A DNA stretch of 64,000 nucleotides from Pseudomonas nitroreducens TX1 (GCF_000313755.1 NZ_AMZB01000134.1:124001-188000), one strand, 5' to 3'; shown: positions 47,039 to 55,924, counted from the first letter of the stretch. Numbers and translations are program-made. The notes: a model not told the origin generated them from the letters alone.

Positions 47039-48163
47039 ATGAGGAAGCTGGCGAACATCTTCAACCTCGGCATCAAGGAATTCCGCAGCCTGGGCCGCGA
47101 TTACGCGATGCTGATCCTGATCGCCTGGGCCTTCACCCTGGGGGTCTACAGCTCGGCCACCGGCGTGCCGGAAACCCTGCACCACGCGCCCATCGCCATC
47201 GTCGACGAGGACCAGTCGCAGCTCTCCACGCGCATCATCAACGCCTTCCAGCCACCGTACTTCCGACCGCCAGAAATGATTGGCCACGCGCAGATGGACC
47301 GCGGCATGGATGTGGGTTTGTACACCTTCACCCTGGACATCCCGCCGGACTTCCAGCGCGACGTGCTGGCCGGGCGGCAGCCGGCGATCCAGGTCAACGT
47401 CGACGCTACCCAGACCGGACAAGCATTCTCTGGTGCGGGCTACATCCAGAACATCATCGGCACCGAGGTGCGCGAGTTCGTCAGCCGCTACCGCGCCGAA
47501 GCGGCGATGCCGGCCGAGCTGGCGGTGCGCATAGAGTTCAACCCGAACCTGACCCAGGCCTGGTTCGGCGCGGTGATGGAAGTGATCAACCAGATCACCA
47601 TGCTGTCGATCATCCTCACCGGCGCCGCGCTGATCCGCGAGCGCGAGCACGGCACGGTGGAGCACCTGCTGGTGATGCCGCTGACCGCCTTCGAGATCAT
47701 GATGGCCAAGGTCTGGTCCATGGGCACCGTGGTGCTGGTGGCGGCGGCCATCTCGTTGCAGCTGGTGGTGCGCGGCTGGCTGGACGTGCCGATCAGCGGC
47801 TCGGTGGGGCTGTTCCTGCTGGGCGCGGCGCTGCACCTGTTCGCCACCACGTCCATGGGCATCTTCCTCGGCACCGTGGCGCGCTCGATGCCGCAGCTGG
47901 GGCTGCTGGTGATCCTCACCCTGATGCCGCTGCAGATACTCTCCGGCGGCACCACGCCGCGCGAGAGCATGCCGGAGCTGGTGCAAACCATCATGCTGGC
48001 GGCGCCGACCACCCACTTCGTCAGCCTGGCCCAGGCGATTCTTTATCGTGGGGCCGACCTGTCCATCGTCTGGCCACAGCTGCTGGCCATCGTCGGTATC
48101 GGCGCGGCGTTCTTCAGTGGCGCGCTGTGGCGCTTCCGCCGGACCATCGGGCAGATGGCCTGA
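47039..48163 (+). CDS. yhhJ: ABC-2 type permease (YhhJ-like)
   Basis: 374 residues, six membrane spans: one at about 22-40 and five in the C-terminal half. Between them is a large periplasmic domain (about 45-180). Segments EFRSLGRDYAMLILI, LIREREHGTVEHLLVMPLTAFEIMMAKVW and LSGGTTPRESMPELVQTIMLAAPTTHFV are typical. It pairs with the permease part of the previous protein as a heteromeric exporter. It closes the operon; REP and class 2 repeats follow. Confidence 0.92.
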   Translation: MRKLANIFNLGIKEFRSLGRDYAMLILIAWAFTLGVYSSATGVPETLHHAPIAIVDEDQSQLSTRIINAFQPPYFRPPEMIGHAQMDRGMDVGLYTFTLDIPPDFQRDVLAGRQPAIQVNVDATQTGQAFSGAGYIQNIIGTEVREFVSRYRAEAAMPAELAVRIEFNPNLTQAWFGAVMEVINQITMLSIILTGAALIREREHGTVEHLLVMPLTAFEIMMAKVWSMGTVVLVAAAISLQLVVRGWLDVPISGSVGLFLLGAALHLFATTSMGIFLGTVARSMPQLGLLVILTLMPLQILSGGTTPRESMPELVQTIMLAAPTTHFVSLAQAILYRGADLSIVWPQLLAIVGIGAAFFSGALWRFRRTIGQMA

Positions 48164-48178
48164 CGCTTCGCCCATTCT

Positions 48179-48252
48179 GTAGGAGCGAGCTCGCGAACGG
48201 ACTATCCGGCAGCGCTGACGCCAGGCGGGTTCGCGAGCAAGCTCGCTCCTAC
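48179..48252. repeat. REP pair, class 1, copy E, left unit shortened
   Basis: Left unit 48179-48198 reads GTAGGAGCGAGCTCGCGAAC, missing TTGC from the loop, so its hairpin is tighter. Right unit 48229-48252 is intact. The spacing is 30 bases. Confidence 0.9.
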
Positions 48253-48257
48253 AGAGA

Positions 48258-48386
48258 CCCTCGCCCTGACCGCGCGCCTCGCTCCGAAGGGAGAGGGGAC
48301 TGGTTTGGTGCCGGCGTAAACCGAAGTGTCAGCCGGCATGTTCAGCTCCCTCTCCCTTCAGGGAGAGGGCGGGGGAGAGGGCATGC
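48258..48386. repeat. Palindromic repeat pair, class 2, copy 2
   Basis: Left part ends CCGAAGGGAGAGGGGACTGG; right part GCTCCCTCTCCCTTCAGG then GAGAGGGCGGGGGAGAGGGC. About 45 bases lie between. Directly follows REP copy E and ends just before the diguanylate cyclase stop. Confidence 0.85.
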
Positions 48387-48399
48387 CTCGCACGAAATT

Positions 48400-50259
48400 T
48401 CAGGTAAGCGTGCGCTCGGCCATATCCGTCGGCCACACACAGGTCTGGTTCCTGCCCTTGTGCTTGGCCGCATACAGCGCTTGGTCGGCCTGGGCGATCA
48501 GTTGATCCGGCGCGGCGTCCTGCCCTGGCGTGGCGATGGCCAGGCCGATGCTCACCGTCAGTCGTCCCAGTTCCCCGGCGGGATGTGCGATGCCCATCTC
48601 GGCCACGCGCTGGTGGATGCGCGCGGCCACATGGCTGGCGCCTCCAATGCCGGTGTCGGTGAGGATGATGACGAACTCCTCGCCGCCATAACGGCACGCC
48701 ACATCGCCTTCGCGTTGCAGGCTTTCCTGCAGGCAGCTGGCGAGGCGCCGCAGCGCGTCGTCGCCGGCCAGGTGGCCGAGGCAGTCGTTGAAGCGCTTGA
48801 AGTGGTCGACGTCGAGCATCAGTACCGCCAGCGGCGCATCGGCCCGGCGCAGGCGGCGCCACTCGCTCTGAAACTGGCGGTCGAAGTAGCGGCGATTGAA
48901 CAGGCCGGTTAGGCCGTCCTGCTGCGACAGCTTGTGCAGCTGCGCCTCCAGTTGCAGGCGCTCGCTGTTGTCGCGGGCCACGGCGATCAGGTAGTCGTGG
49001 TCGCCCTGGTGAATAAGCTGGGTGTTGATCTCCGCCGGTTGCAGGCTGCCGTCGCGGCGAAGCATCTCGCGTTGGAAGATCATCGACAGGTTGAGCCGGT
49101 GCGCCTGCTGCACCAGCTGGATCCAGGCGTGGAAGCCGGGGATGAGTCGCTCGGGATCGTCGCGCAGCAGGTGGCGGAACTCCTCGGCGCTGTATCCCAG
49201 GCCGTTGTAGGTCGCGCGGTTCATGTGCAGCAGTTCGCGCTGTTGCAGGTCGAAGATGAACAGCGCGTCGCGGCAGGAGTCAGTCAGGTCCAGCGCCAGT
49301 TGCAGGCGTTCGCGGCTTTCACGCAGGTTTGCCTCCACCGATTGGCGCTGCTCGGCTTCCTGGTTGAGCAACTGGTTGCTTGCGCTCAGCGCGGTGGCGC
49401 GGCGGGCGTTCTCGCGGGCGAGGAACAGCGCTGCTACCAGCAGCAGGCTGATGGCCATGCCGCCGCTGAATACCACCGTCGGCAGGGGGGTGGACAGCGA
49501 TTGCACCAGCGTGGCTGTGGGGCGCAGTTCCAGCTCGAAGCTGCGGTTGTCGAGCAGGCGCAGCGGCACCCGCAGCTGTTTCTCGGCATCGCTGCCGGGC
49601 TGGTCGCGCACGTAGATCGGCCTGCCATGTTCGAGCAGGCTCACGCTGAACAGGTGGTTGTCGGCCTGCTTGAGCAGGTTGTCCATCAGCGGGCCGACGC
49701 GGAAGACGCCCTGCATGAAGCCATCGAAGCGCAGCTGGTTGTCGATGTCGTGGATGTACACCGGCGTATAGAGCACGAAACCGCGTCCGCCCTGGAGCAG
49801 TTCGACACTGTCGCTCAGGTGTGCCGTGCCGCTTTCGCGGGCGGCCATCGCCGTGGCGTAGTTGGGGTGCTGCGCAGAGAGACGGAAGTTCAGCGCCGCC
49901 TCATTGCCCTGCAGCGGTTCCAGCCAGCGGATGCGCAGGTCCGGATCGGCCCATTGGATCGATTGGTAGCCGGGAAAGCTGCGGACGTAGAAGCGCGCAT
50001 CCAGCTCCCATTCGGCGCGGGGCATGCGGCCGTGGTGGGTCCACAGCTGGGCGAGCAGATCCAGGCCCTGGACCTGCTCATGGAGATTGGCTTCCAGCTG
50101 GTGCGCCAGGCTGCGCCCCTGGTAGGTCAGGCGTTCCTCCACGCGCTGCCGTTCGCTGCGCGCCAGCTCCTCGCTCAGCCAGGTGCTGGCGAGCAGGAGC
50201 ACGCAGAGCAGGCCGCCGAGCCCGAGGTAAGTAGCTAATGAGGACTGAAGGCGGTGCAT
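48400..50259 (-). CDS. Membrane diguanylate cyclase with CHASE-type sensor, PAS and GGDEF domains
   Basis: 619 residues. Membrane span 1 at about 10-28, periplasmic CHASE-like domain about 45-255 (RSFPGYQSIQWADPDLRIRWL is typical), span 2 about 262-282, short coiled coil, PAS (about 315-440), and GGDEF domain (about 455-610). The active site is RYGGEEF with an allosteric I-site Arg-Glu-Gly-Asp five residues upstream, so an active, product-inhibited c-di-GMP synthase is expected. No EAL domain. It is a single gene followed by repeats. Confidence 0.92.
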   Translation of the reverse strand: MHRLQSSLATYLGLGGLLCVLLLASTWLSEELARSERQRVEERLTYQGRSLAHQLEANLHEQVQGLDLLAQLWTHHGRMPRAEWELDARFYVRSFPGYQSIQWADPDLRIRWLEPLQGNEAALNFRLSAQHPNYATAMAARESGTAHLSDSVELLQGGRGFVLYTPVYIHDIDNQLRFDGFMQGVFRVGPLMDNLLKQADNHLFSVSLLEHGRPIYVRDQPGSDAEKQLRVPLRLLDNRSFELELRPTATLVQSLSTPLPTVVFSGGMAISLLLVAALFLARENARRATALSASNQLLNQEAEQRQSVEANLRESRERLQLALDLTDSCRDALFIFDLQQRELLHMNRATYNGLGYSAEEFRHLLRDDPERLIPGFHAWIQLVQQAHRLNLSMIFQREMLRRDGSLQPAEINTQLIHQGDHDYLIAVARDNSERLQLEAQLHKLSQQDGLTGLFNRRYFDRQFQSEWRRLRRADAPLAVLMLDVDHFKRFNDCLGHLAGDDALRRLASCLQESLQREGDVACRYGGEEFVIILTDTGIGGASHVAARIHQRVAEMGIAHPAGELGRLTVSIGLAIATPGQDAAPDQLIAQADQALYAAKHKGRNQTCVWPTDMAERTLT

Positions 50260-50303
50260 ACGGCGAATTCCGGGGGCTTCAGTAACCTAATAGCACAATG
50301 CCT

Positions 50304-50765
50304 TTACTTGTGCGCCAGGCCGACGACGATCGCCCACTGTTCGGCGGTCACCGGCATCACCGACAGGCGGCTGCCTTTCTGTACCAGGGGCATCTCTTCC
50401 AGTCCGGCCTGCGCCTTGAGCGTGCCCAGCGGGAGCACCGCGCGGAAGGCTTCGACAAAGCTCACGTCGCGGGCTGTCCAGGGATTCTTCTCGTCGCTGG
50501 CCTTGGGGTCGTGGTAGTGGCTCTGCGGGTCGAGCGCGGTCGGGTCCGGGTAGGGGGCGCCGTCGATTCGCGCGATGCCGGCAATGCCGGGCTCGGGACA
50601 GCTGGAGTGGTAGAAGAAGAACAGGTCGCCCGGCTGCATGCTGCGCATGAAGTTACGCGCCTGGTAATTGCGCACGCCGTCCCAGCGCGCCGTCTTCAGG
50701 CGCTGCAGGTCGTGGATCGAGAGTTCGTCGGGCTCGGATTTCATCAGCCAGTAAGCACGTGCCAT
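50304..50765 (-). CDS. EVE-domain protein (modified-base reader family)
   Basis: 153 residues starting MARAYWLMKSEPDELSIHDL, a near-invariant EVE motif, with WDGVRNYQARNFMRSMQPGDLFFFYHSS. EVE domains are PUA-like and bind modified DNA or RNA bases; the bacterial stand-alone form is common beside ygfA/zapA in gammaproteobacteria. The start ATG 50765 has GGAGAC upstream on the minus strand. Nothing here indicates a restriction system. Confidence 0.92.
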   Translation of the reverse strand: MARAYWLMKSEPDELSIHDLQRLKTARWDGVRNYQARNFMRSMQPGDLFFFYHSSCPEPGIAGIARIDGAPYPDPTALDPQSHYHDPKASDEKNPWTARDVSFVEAFRAVLPLGTLKAQAGLEEMPLVQKGSRLSVMPVTAEQWAIVVGLAHK

Positions 50766-51075
50766 CCGCGAGGGTCTCCTTGTGCGGGTCGTAATGGTTG
50801 TACCAAGGGTAGGCGGGTAGAGGTTTCCCTGCGACAAGTTGCCGGCTCGCCGGAAATCAATTGTAGGAAGAGGATGTAGGAATACCGGCATGAACATTGC
50901 CTGAAAGTGCCGGAAGTTTTGGGGGCGGTAGCTCCTCCGACGATCGGTTGGCGTCAGAATTGCGAGAAGCTTTTCATTGTCGGAGAATGCCGCCGTTTTC
51001 AGCTTGGCCCGCCGGACGGATAAAAAACCACCGCCGGTCATCGTTGACAGTTTGCCTGGAAGGGGGAGGCAATCG
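50766..51075. other. 310-bp gap between EVE gene and small membrane peptide gene
   Basis: It holds the divergent upstream regions of the two genes. A TTGACA lies at 51043-51048, but there is no well-spaced -10 before the peptide start. No repeats of the three classes and no convincing gene. Confidence 0.5.
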
Positions 51076-51210
51076 ATGAAACGCAAGCCAGATATTTTGT
51101 GGGTGTTGGTAATACTTTTCGGTCTGGGTGTCGTCACGACCGGTTACACCCAGAGCCTTTGGGAGCAACGCCAGGGCAACGCCCCGGTGCAGGTCACCCA
51201 GCAGCCCTGA
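51076..51210 (+). CDS. 44-residue single-span membrane peptide
   Basis: MKRKPDILWVLVILFGLGVVTTGYTQSLWE... begins with basic residues, has one hydrophobic stretch at about 8-24, and a short polar tail ending QVTQQP. It has a near-perfect ribosome site GGGGGAGG at 51062-51069, six bases before the ATG, which makes expression credible. It converges on ygfA. Similar tiny hypothetical proteins are found in pseudomonads; function unknown. Confidence 0.65.
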   Translation: MKRKPDILWVLVILFGLGVVTTGYTQSLWEQRQGNAPVQVTQQP

Positions 51211-51246
51211 TTCAGCCATCTCGATCCAGCGCTGCCATCGCCACGG

Positions 51247-51876
51247 TTATCGCAAGGAACGCGATTCCGTCGCGAGACGGCCATACCAGCCGCCGTCCGT
51301 CACTATGCCCATCAGCGGCACATCCCAGCTCGCCAGCTCCAGCTGATCGACCTTCTGGCATTCGTGCGCCAGGCCCAGCAACGTCGGTTTCTGCCAATTT
51401 TTGCGCATGCCCAGATAGGCCAGGGTCCGGTCATAGAAGCCCTTGCCCATTCCCAGGCGGCCGCCCTGGGGGTCGAAGCCCACCAGCGGCAGCAACAGCA
51501 GGTCCAGGGTCCAGGCCGGGCGCTGGCGCCGTCGGTCGGCTTGCGGCTCGGCGATGTTGTAACGGTTGCGCACCCAGCGCTCGCCAATGCCGACCTGCTG
51601 GAAGGTCATGTGCGTGCGCGGCCAATCCGAGAGCACCGGCAGGTAGGTCGCCTTGCCGCGCTTCTGCGCCGCCTTCATGAGCGGGCGCGGGTCGATCTCG
51701 CCGTCAGCCGGCAGGTACAGGGCAATGTGTTTCGCCCGGCGGAACAGCGGATGCTGCGCGAGCTGACGATACAGGGATTGGGCGGCGAGACGTTGCTGGA
51801 GGGGCGTCAGCGCGCGTCTGGCCTGGCGCAACTGGCGGCGCAGGGCAGGGCGGGAAAGACCGTCGGAATGGATCAT
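51247..51876 (-). CDS. ygfA: 5-formyltetrahydrofolate cyclo-ligase
   Basis: 209 residues. Converts 5-formyl-THF to 5,10-methenyl-THF with ATP. Typical parts: RQLRQARRALTPLQQ (nucleotide-binding arginines), ALYLPADGEIDPRPLM, and the signature DLLLLPLVGFDPQGGRLGMGKGFYDRTLAYL. ATG 51876 is 9 bases from the 3' end of 6S RNA, with GGGGAG in the RNA tail acting as the ribosome site; an ATG eight codons upstream would lie in the RNA itself. The ssrS-ygfA link is conserved from E. coli to Pseudomonas. Confidence 0.92.
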   Translation of the reverse strand: MIHSDGLSRPALRRQLRQARRALTPLQQRLAAQSLYRQLAQHPLFRRAKHIALYLPADGEIDPRPLMKAAQKRGKATYLPVLSDWPRTHMTFQQVGIGERWVRNRYNIAEPQADRRRQRPAWTLDLLLLPLVGFDPQGGRLGMGKGFYDRTLAYLGMRKNWQKPTLLGLAHECQKVDQLELASWDVPLMGIVTDGGWYGRLATESRSLR

Positions 51877-51884
51877 GGAAGGGT

Positions 51885-52064
51885 AAAGCTCCCCGGACAT
51901 GCCGCTGTCGGGTTAGCCCTTGAACCCGAGAGTTCAAGGTGGTGGTTGCAGTAGGCTTTAAGGCTTTCCGTCGTGCGGACATGCACACCAGCCCAACTGG
52001 CAACCCCCGTTGTTGCAATTATCGGCTCAGGGACATCACCGACTGGCCAACACACCAGGGAGCG
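51885..52064 (-). ncRNA. ssrS: 6S RNA
   Basis: About 180 nt between zapA and ygfA. On the minus strand the 5' part CTGGTGTGTTGGCCAGTCGG, central GATGTCCCTGAGCCGATA, GGTTGCCAGTTGG, the GTGCATGTCCGCACGACGGAA segment and the 3' part GGGTTCAAGGGCTAACCCGAC agree with P. aeruginosa 6S RNA as I remember it. The long rod with a central open-promoter-like bubble binds sigma-70 RNA polymerase and represses transcription in stationary phase. Exact ends are estimated from the -10 box. Confidence 0.92.
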
Positions 52065-52070
52065 AGGCTG

Positions 52071-52076
52071 ATTATA
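52071..52076 (-). promoter_or_regulatory. -10 box of the 6S RNA promoter
   Basis: Minus-strand TATAAT (plus-strand ATTATA), about seven bases upstream of the presumed RNA start, with CTGACC as a fair -35 match about 18 bases further up. Confidence 0.75.
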
Positions 52077-52096
52077 CCCCAAGGAAATTTCCCTGG

Positions 52097-52426
52097 TCAG
52101 ACTTCACCCTGGTCCTTATCAGTGGTAAGGGTATCGGTCGCCAGGGCGCGGTCCACGCGCTCGAGCAGTTCGCGCACGCGCTCGCGGGTGGAGCCGCTGT
52201 CCTGCTCCACGCGTTCCTGCTTGTGCAGCAGGTCGTGGGTGATGTTAAGGGCGGCCATTACCGCGACGCGGTCGGCACCGATCACTTTGCCGCTGGAGCG
52301 GATCTCGCGCATCTTGCTGTCCAGATAGCGCGCGGCGCTCTCCAGGTTGACGCGCTCGTCCGCAGGGCATGCGATGCAGTACTCCTTGTCGAGGATTTGG
52401 ACGTTCAGGGTATTCGACTGGCTCAT
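52097..52426 (-). CDS. zapA: Cell division protein ZapA
   Basis: 109 residues: NTLNVQILDKEYCIACPADERVNLESAARYLDSKMREIR, the ZapA globular domain, followed by a helix (about 62-105) that dimerises through coiled coil. It bundles FtsZ protofilaments. Overlaps the upstream small gene by four bases and is followed downstream by 6S RNA. The stop lies 21 bases before the 6S -10 box. Confidence 0.94.
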   Translation of the reverse strand: MSQSNTLNVQILDKEYCIACPADERVNLESAARYLDSKMREIRSSGKVIGADRVAVMAALNITHDLLHKQERVEQDSGSTRERVRELLERVDRALATDTLTTDKDQGEV

Positions 52427-52632
52427 GAGTCCTGCTCCAGGGCTTTAAGACGCAAAATCATCGCTTCGACCTTCTGCCGAGCCAAATCGTTCTTCTCGAT
52501 CAGATGGGCACGTTCTTCCCGCCAGCTTTTCTCGTTCGCCCGCAGCAGCCGGTTCTCGGCCTTGAGCTGTTCCAGGCGCTGGAGCAGCAGGTCGAACTTG
52601 GCGATCAGCGCGTGCAGGTCGGCGTCTTCCAT
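52423..52632 (-). CDS. ZapB-like coiled-coil protein (TIGR02449 family)
   Basis: 69 residues, nearly all coiled coil: LHALIAKFDLLLQRLEQLKAENRLLRANEKSWREERAHLIEKN. Matches the TIGR02449 family that precedes zapA in many gammaproteobacteria. Its role is likely ZapB-like (linking ZapA to division machinery), but unproven. ATG overlaps nothing upstream; stop overlaps zapA's ATG. Confidence 0.88.
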   Translation of the reverse strand: MEDADLHALIAKFDLLLQRLEQLKAENRLLRANEKSWREERAHLIEKNDLARQKVEAMILRLKALEQDS

Positions 52633-52815
52633 GGGCTCTCGCTTGGGAGTTGCTTAAGTAATCGAGAACTATATAGGACTGCCGTGGGGGTGGGTCAACG
52701 CACGGCTGCCCGGCGCGTCGTCACATGGTCTTGCGGTGTGCGCCGGTGCTAGGATAACGGACCCTATTCTATTGCGCGGCGCCTGATGGCGCCTAGCCTT
52801 CACCCGGGTTCGATC

Positions 52816-53370
52816 ATGTCCACTTCCAGCTCCGCCTACACCGCCTTCGCCGCCCTGCTCGCCGAGGCCGCCCTGCCGATTTCCCCCGCCGAACTGCACG
52901 GCCACCTGCTCGGCCGCGTCTGCGCCGGCTCCGGCTTCGACCAGGGCGAATGGCTGCAGGCCGCTGGTGAACTGCTCGGCGGCGAGCCGGGCGAGCGCCT
53001 GGGTGCAGCCCTGGGCGGCCTGCTGGGCATGGTCCAGCAGGACTTCAGCCAGGGCGAGATGGCCGTGGTGCTGATGCTGCCCAACGACGACGAGCCGCTG
53101 GCCGCGCGCGCCACTGCCCTGGGTCAGTGGTGCCAGGGCTTCCTCGCCGGCTTCGGCCTGGCGCTGCGTTCCCCCAGCCTGTCGGACGAAGCCGACGAAG
53201 TGCTGCAGGACATCGCCGCCATCGCCCAGGTCGGCGGCCAGCTGGAAGAATCCGAAGACGGCGAGGCCGACTATATGGAAGTGCAGGAATACCTGCGCGT
53301 CGCCCCGCTGCTGCTGTTTTCCGAATTCGGCAAGGTGCCGGCACCGGCCGAGAAACCCTCCCTGCATTGA
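52816..53370 (+). CDS. ygfB: UPF0149 / YgfB-YecA family protein
   Basis: 184 residues. Helical protein starting [30 protein letters not shown] with [46 protein letters not shown]. In P. aeruginosa a YgfB protein of this kind modulates ampDh3/AlpA-linked beta-lactam resistance. No C-terminal SEC-C metal motif is seen, so YgfB rather than YecA. ATG 52816; eight bases before pepP. It starts a ygfB-pepP-ubiH-ubiI operon as in E. coli. Confidence 0.9.
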   Translation: MSTSSSAYTAFAALLAEAALPISPAELHGHLLGRVCAGSGFDQGEWLQAAGELLGGEPGERLGAALGGLLGMVQQDFSQGEMAVVLMLPNDDEPLAARATALGQWCQGFLAGFGLALRSPSLSDEADEVLQDIAAIAQVGGQLEESEDGEADYMEVQEYLRVAPLLLFSEFGKVPAPAEKPSLH

Positions 53371-53378
53371 GGTCGCGC

Positions 53379-54713
53379 ATGATCCGTATCGCCAAGTCGG
53401 AATACGCCCGTCGTCGCAAGGCGCTGATGGCGCAGATGGAACCCAACAGCATCGCCATTCTCCCGGCGGCGCCGATGTACATCCGCAACCGCGACGTCGA
53501 GCACGTCTACCGCCAGGACAGCGACTTCCAGTACCTCACCGGCTTTCCCGAGCCGGAAGCGGTGATGGCGCTGATCCCCGGCCGCGAGCATGGCGAATAC
53601 GTGCTGTTCTGCCGCGAACGCGATCCGGAGCGTGAACTCTGGGATGGCCTGCGCGCCGGCCAGGACGGCGCCATCGCTACCTTCGGCGCCGATGACGCCT
53701 TCCCCATCGGCGATATCGACGACATCCTCCCCGGACTGATCGAGGGTCGCGACCGCGTGTACTACGCGCTGGGTGCCAACCAGGAGTTCGACCGCCGGCT
53801 GATGGACTGGATCAACGTGATCCGCTCCAAGGCGCGCCAGGGTGCGCAGCCGCCGAACGAATTCGTCGCCCTCGACCACCTGCTGCACGACCAGCGCCTG
53901 TACAAGAGCGCCGGCGAGGTGAAGGTGATGCGCTATGCCGCGGAAGTTTCCGCCGGCGCGCACATCCGCGCCATGCAGGCGTGCCGTCCGGGGCTCTACG
54001 AATACCATCTGGAAGCCGAGCTGGAATACGCTTTCCGTCAGGGCGGTGCGAAGATGCCGGCCTACGGCTCGATCGTTGCCACCGGCCGCAACGCCTGCAT
54101 CCTGCATTACCGCGAGAACGACGCGCAGATCAAGGACGGCGACCTGATCCTGATCGACGCCGGCTGCGAGATCGATTGCTACGCCAGCGACATCACCCGC
54201 ACCTTCCCCGCCAGCGGCACCTTCAGCCCCGAGCAGAAGGCCATCTACCAGCTGGTTCTGGACGCCAACATGGCGGCCTTCGACTACATCGCGCCAGGCC
54301 GCCACTGGAATGAAGCCCACGAGGCCACCGTGCGGGTCATCACCGCCGGCCTGGTGGAACTGGGCCTGCTCAAGGGCGATGTCGACGCACTGATCGAGCG
54401 CGAGGCCTACAAGGCCTTCTACATGCACCGTGCCGGTCACTGGCTGGGCATGGACGTGCACGACGTCGGTGAATACCGCGTCGGCGGCGAATGGCGCGTG
54501 CTCGAACCGGGCATGGCGATGACCGTCGAACCCGGCATCTACATCGCCCCGGACAACACCGACGTGCCGAAGAAGTGGCGCGGCATCGGCGTACGCATCG
54601 AGGACGATGTGGTGGTGACCAGGACCGGTTGCGAAGTGCTGACCAATGGCGTGCCGAAAACCGTCGCCGAGATCGAAGCGCTGATGGCGCAGGCCAAGGC
54701 CCAGGCCGCCTGA
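53379..54713 (+). CDS. pepP: Xaa-Pro aminopeptidase P
   Basis: 444 residues. Removes N-terminal residues preceding proline. N-terminal AMP_N domain (about 1-170), then creatinase/methionine-aminopeptidase fold with dimanganese ligands Asp and Asp in LILIDAGCEIDCYASDITRTFP, His in HRAGHWLGMDVHDVG, Glu in AMTVEPGIYI and Glu in GVRIEDDVVVT. ATG 53379 is eight bases after the previous stop; longer in-frame sequence overlaps the upstream gene in another frame. Confidence 0.95.
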   Translation: MIRIAKSEYARRRKALMAQMEPNSIAILPAAPMYIRNRDVEHVYRQDSDFQYLTGFPEPEAVMALIPGREHGEYVLFCRERDPERELWDGLRAGQDGAIATFGADDAFPIGDIDDILPGLIEGRDRVYYALGANQEFDRRLMDWINVIRSKARQGAQPPNEFVALDHLLHDQRLYKSAGEVKVMRYAAEVSAGAHIRAMQACRPGLYEYHLEAELEYAFRQGGAKMPAYGSIVATGRNACILHYRENDAQIKDGDLILIDAGCEIDCYASDITRTFPASGTFSPEQKAIYQLVLDANMAAFDYIAPGRHWNEAHEATVRVITAGLVELGLLKGDVDALIEREAYKAFYMHRAGHWLGMDVHDVGEYRVGGEWRVLEPGMAMTVEPGIYIAPDNTDVPKKWRGIGVRIEDDVVVTRTGCEVLTNGVPKTVAEIEALMAQAKAQAA

Positions 54714-54714
54714 C

Positions 54715-55899
54715 ATGCAACGTACGCAACTGGCAATCATCGGTGGCGGACTCGTCGGCGCCAGCCTTGCGCTGATTCTCCAGGCCGGCGCCCGCGAGCG
54801 CGGCTGGCAGATCGTGCTGATCGAGCCCTTCGCCCCCGGCGATGCCTACCAGCCCAGCTATGACGCGCGCTCCTCGGCGCTGTCCTTCGGCAGCCGGCAG
54901 ATCTACGAACGCCTGGGACTCTGGCAGCAGATTTCCCAGCGCGCCGAGCCCATCACCCAGATCCACGTCTCCGACCGCGGCCGCTTTGGCGCTGCACGCC
55001 TGACGGCAGTGGAAGAGGGCGTTCCCGCCCTGGGCTATGTGGTGGAGAACGCCTGGCTCGGCCAGTGCCTGTGGCATGCGCTCGACCCGGACGTGGTGAG
55101 CTGGCGTTGCCCGGCCGAAGTGCGCCGGATGGACGCGCTGGGCGACGGCTACCGCCTGACCCTGGACGACGACTCGCAACTGGACTGCGACCTCGCCGTG
55201 CTGGCCGACGGCGGCCGTTCCGGTCTGCGCGAGCAACTGGGCATCAACGTGCGCTCCTCGTCCTACGGACAGACCGCGCTGATCGCCAACATCAGCCCGT
55301 CCGAGGCCCATCGCGGACAGGCCTTCGAGCGCTTCACCGAGAACGGCCCGCTGGCCCTGCTGCCGCTGCCGGAAAACCGCTGCGCGCTGGTCTGGACCCG
55401 CAACGGCCGCGACGCCGAGCGCCTGCGCGAGCTGCCCGACGCGGCCTTCCTTGCCCAGCTGCAGGAGGCCTTCGGCTATCGCCTGGGCACCCTGCGCCAG
55501 GTTGGTGTGCGTTACGGTTACCCGCTGAGCCTCAGCGAGGCCGACGAACAGATTCGCCCGCACCTCGTGGTGCTTGGCAACGCCGCCCACAGCCTGCACC
55601 CGATTGCCGGGCAGGGCTTCAACCTGTCGCTGCGCGATGCCAAGGCTCTCGGTGACCGCCTGTTGCAGGAAGACGCCGCGCCGGGCGATTTCGCCGTGCT
55701 GCAGCGCTACCTGGACGGCCAGCGCCTGGACCAGCAGATGACCGTCGGTTTCTCCGACCGCGTCACCCGCCTGTTCTCCAATGCCCAGCCGCTGCTCGCC
55801 ACCGGCCGCAACATCGGCTTGCTCGGGCTCGACCTGTTGCCGCCGGCCAAGCGCTGGTTCGCCCGCCAGGCCATGGGCCTGGGCGCCCGCCCGGTTTAA
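54715..55899 (+). CDS. ubiH: 2-octaprenyl-6-methoxyphenol hydroxylase (UbiH)
   Basis: 394-residue FAD monooxygenase of ubiquinone synthesis. GxGxxG motif LAIIGGGLVGASLALIL, the Asp-Gly motif CDLAVLADGGRSGLREQ, and GNAAHSLHPIAGQGFNLSLRDA. Starts one base after the pepP stop. Order pepP-ubiH-ubiI supports UbiH over a paralogue; exact ring position is assigned by analogy with E. coli. Confidence 0.92.
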   Translation: MQRTQLAIIGGGLVGASLALILQAGARERGWQIVLIEPFAPGDAYQPSYDARSSALSFGSRQIYERLGLWQQISQRAEPITQIHVSDRGRFGAARLTAVEEGVPALGYVVENAWLGQCLWHALDPDVVSWRCPAEVRRMDALGDGYRLTLDDDSQLDCDLAVLADGGRSGLREQLGINVRSSSYGQTALIANISPSEAHRGQAFERFTENGPLALLPLPENRCALVWTRNGRDAERLRELPDAAFLAQLQEAFGYRLGTLRQVGVRYGYPLSLSEADEQIRPHLVVLGNAAHSLHPIAGQGFNLSLRDAKALGDRLLQEDAAPGDFAVLQRYLDGQRLDQQMTVGFSDRVTRLFSNAQPLLATGRNIGLLGLDLLPPAKRWFARQAMGLGARPV

Positions 55900-55924
55900 C
55901 ACGCCTCAGCCAAAAGGAAATTCG

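Noticed and set aside
50304-50765. EVE protein as part of a defence island
   Set aside because: No methylase, restriction or other defence genes nearby; the EVE gene here belongs to the conserved ygfA/zapA neighbourhood.
51043-51048. TTGACA as promoter of the 44-residue peptide gene
   Set aside because: A -10 box would fall in the ribosome site just before the ATG and no TATAAT-like sequence is there.
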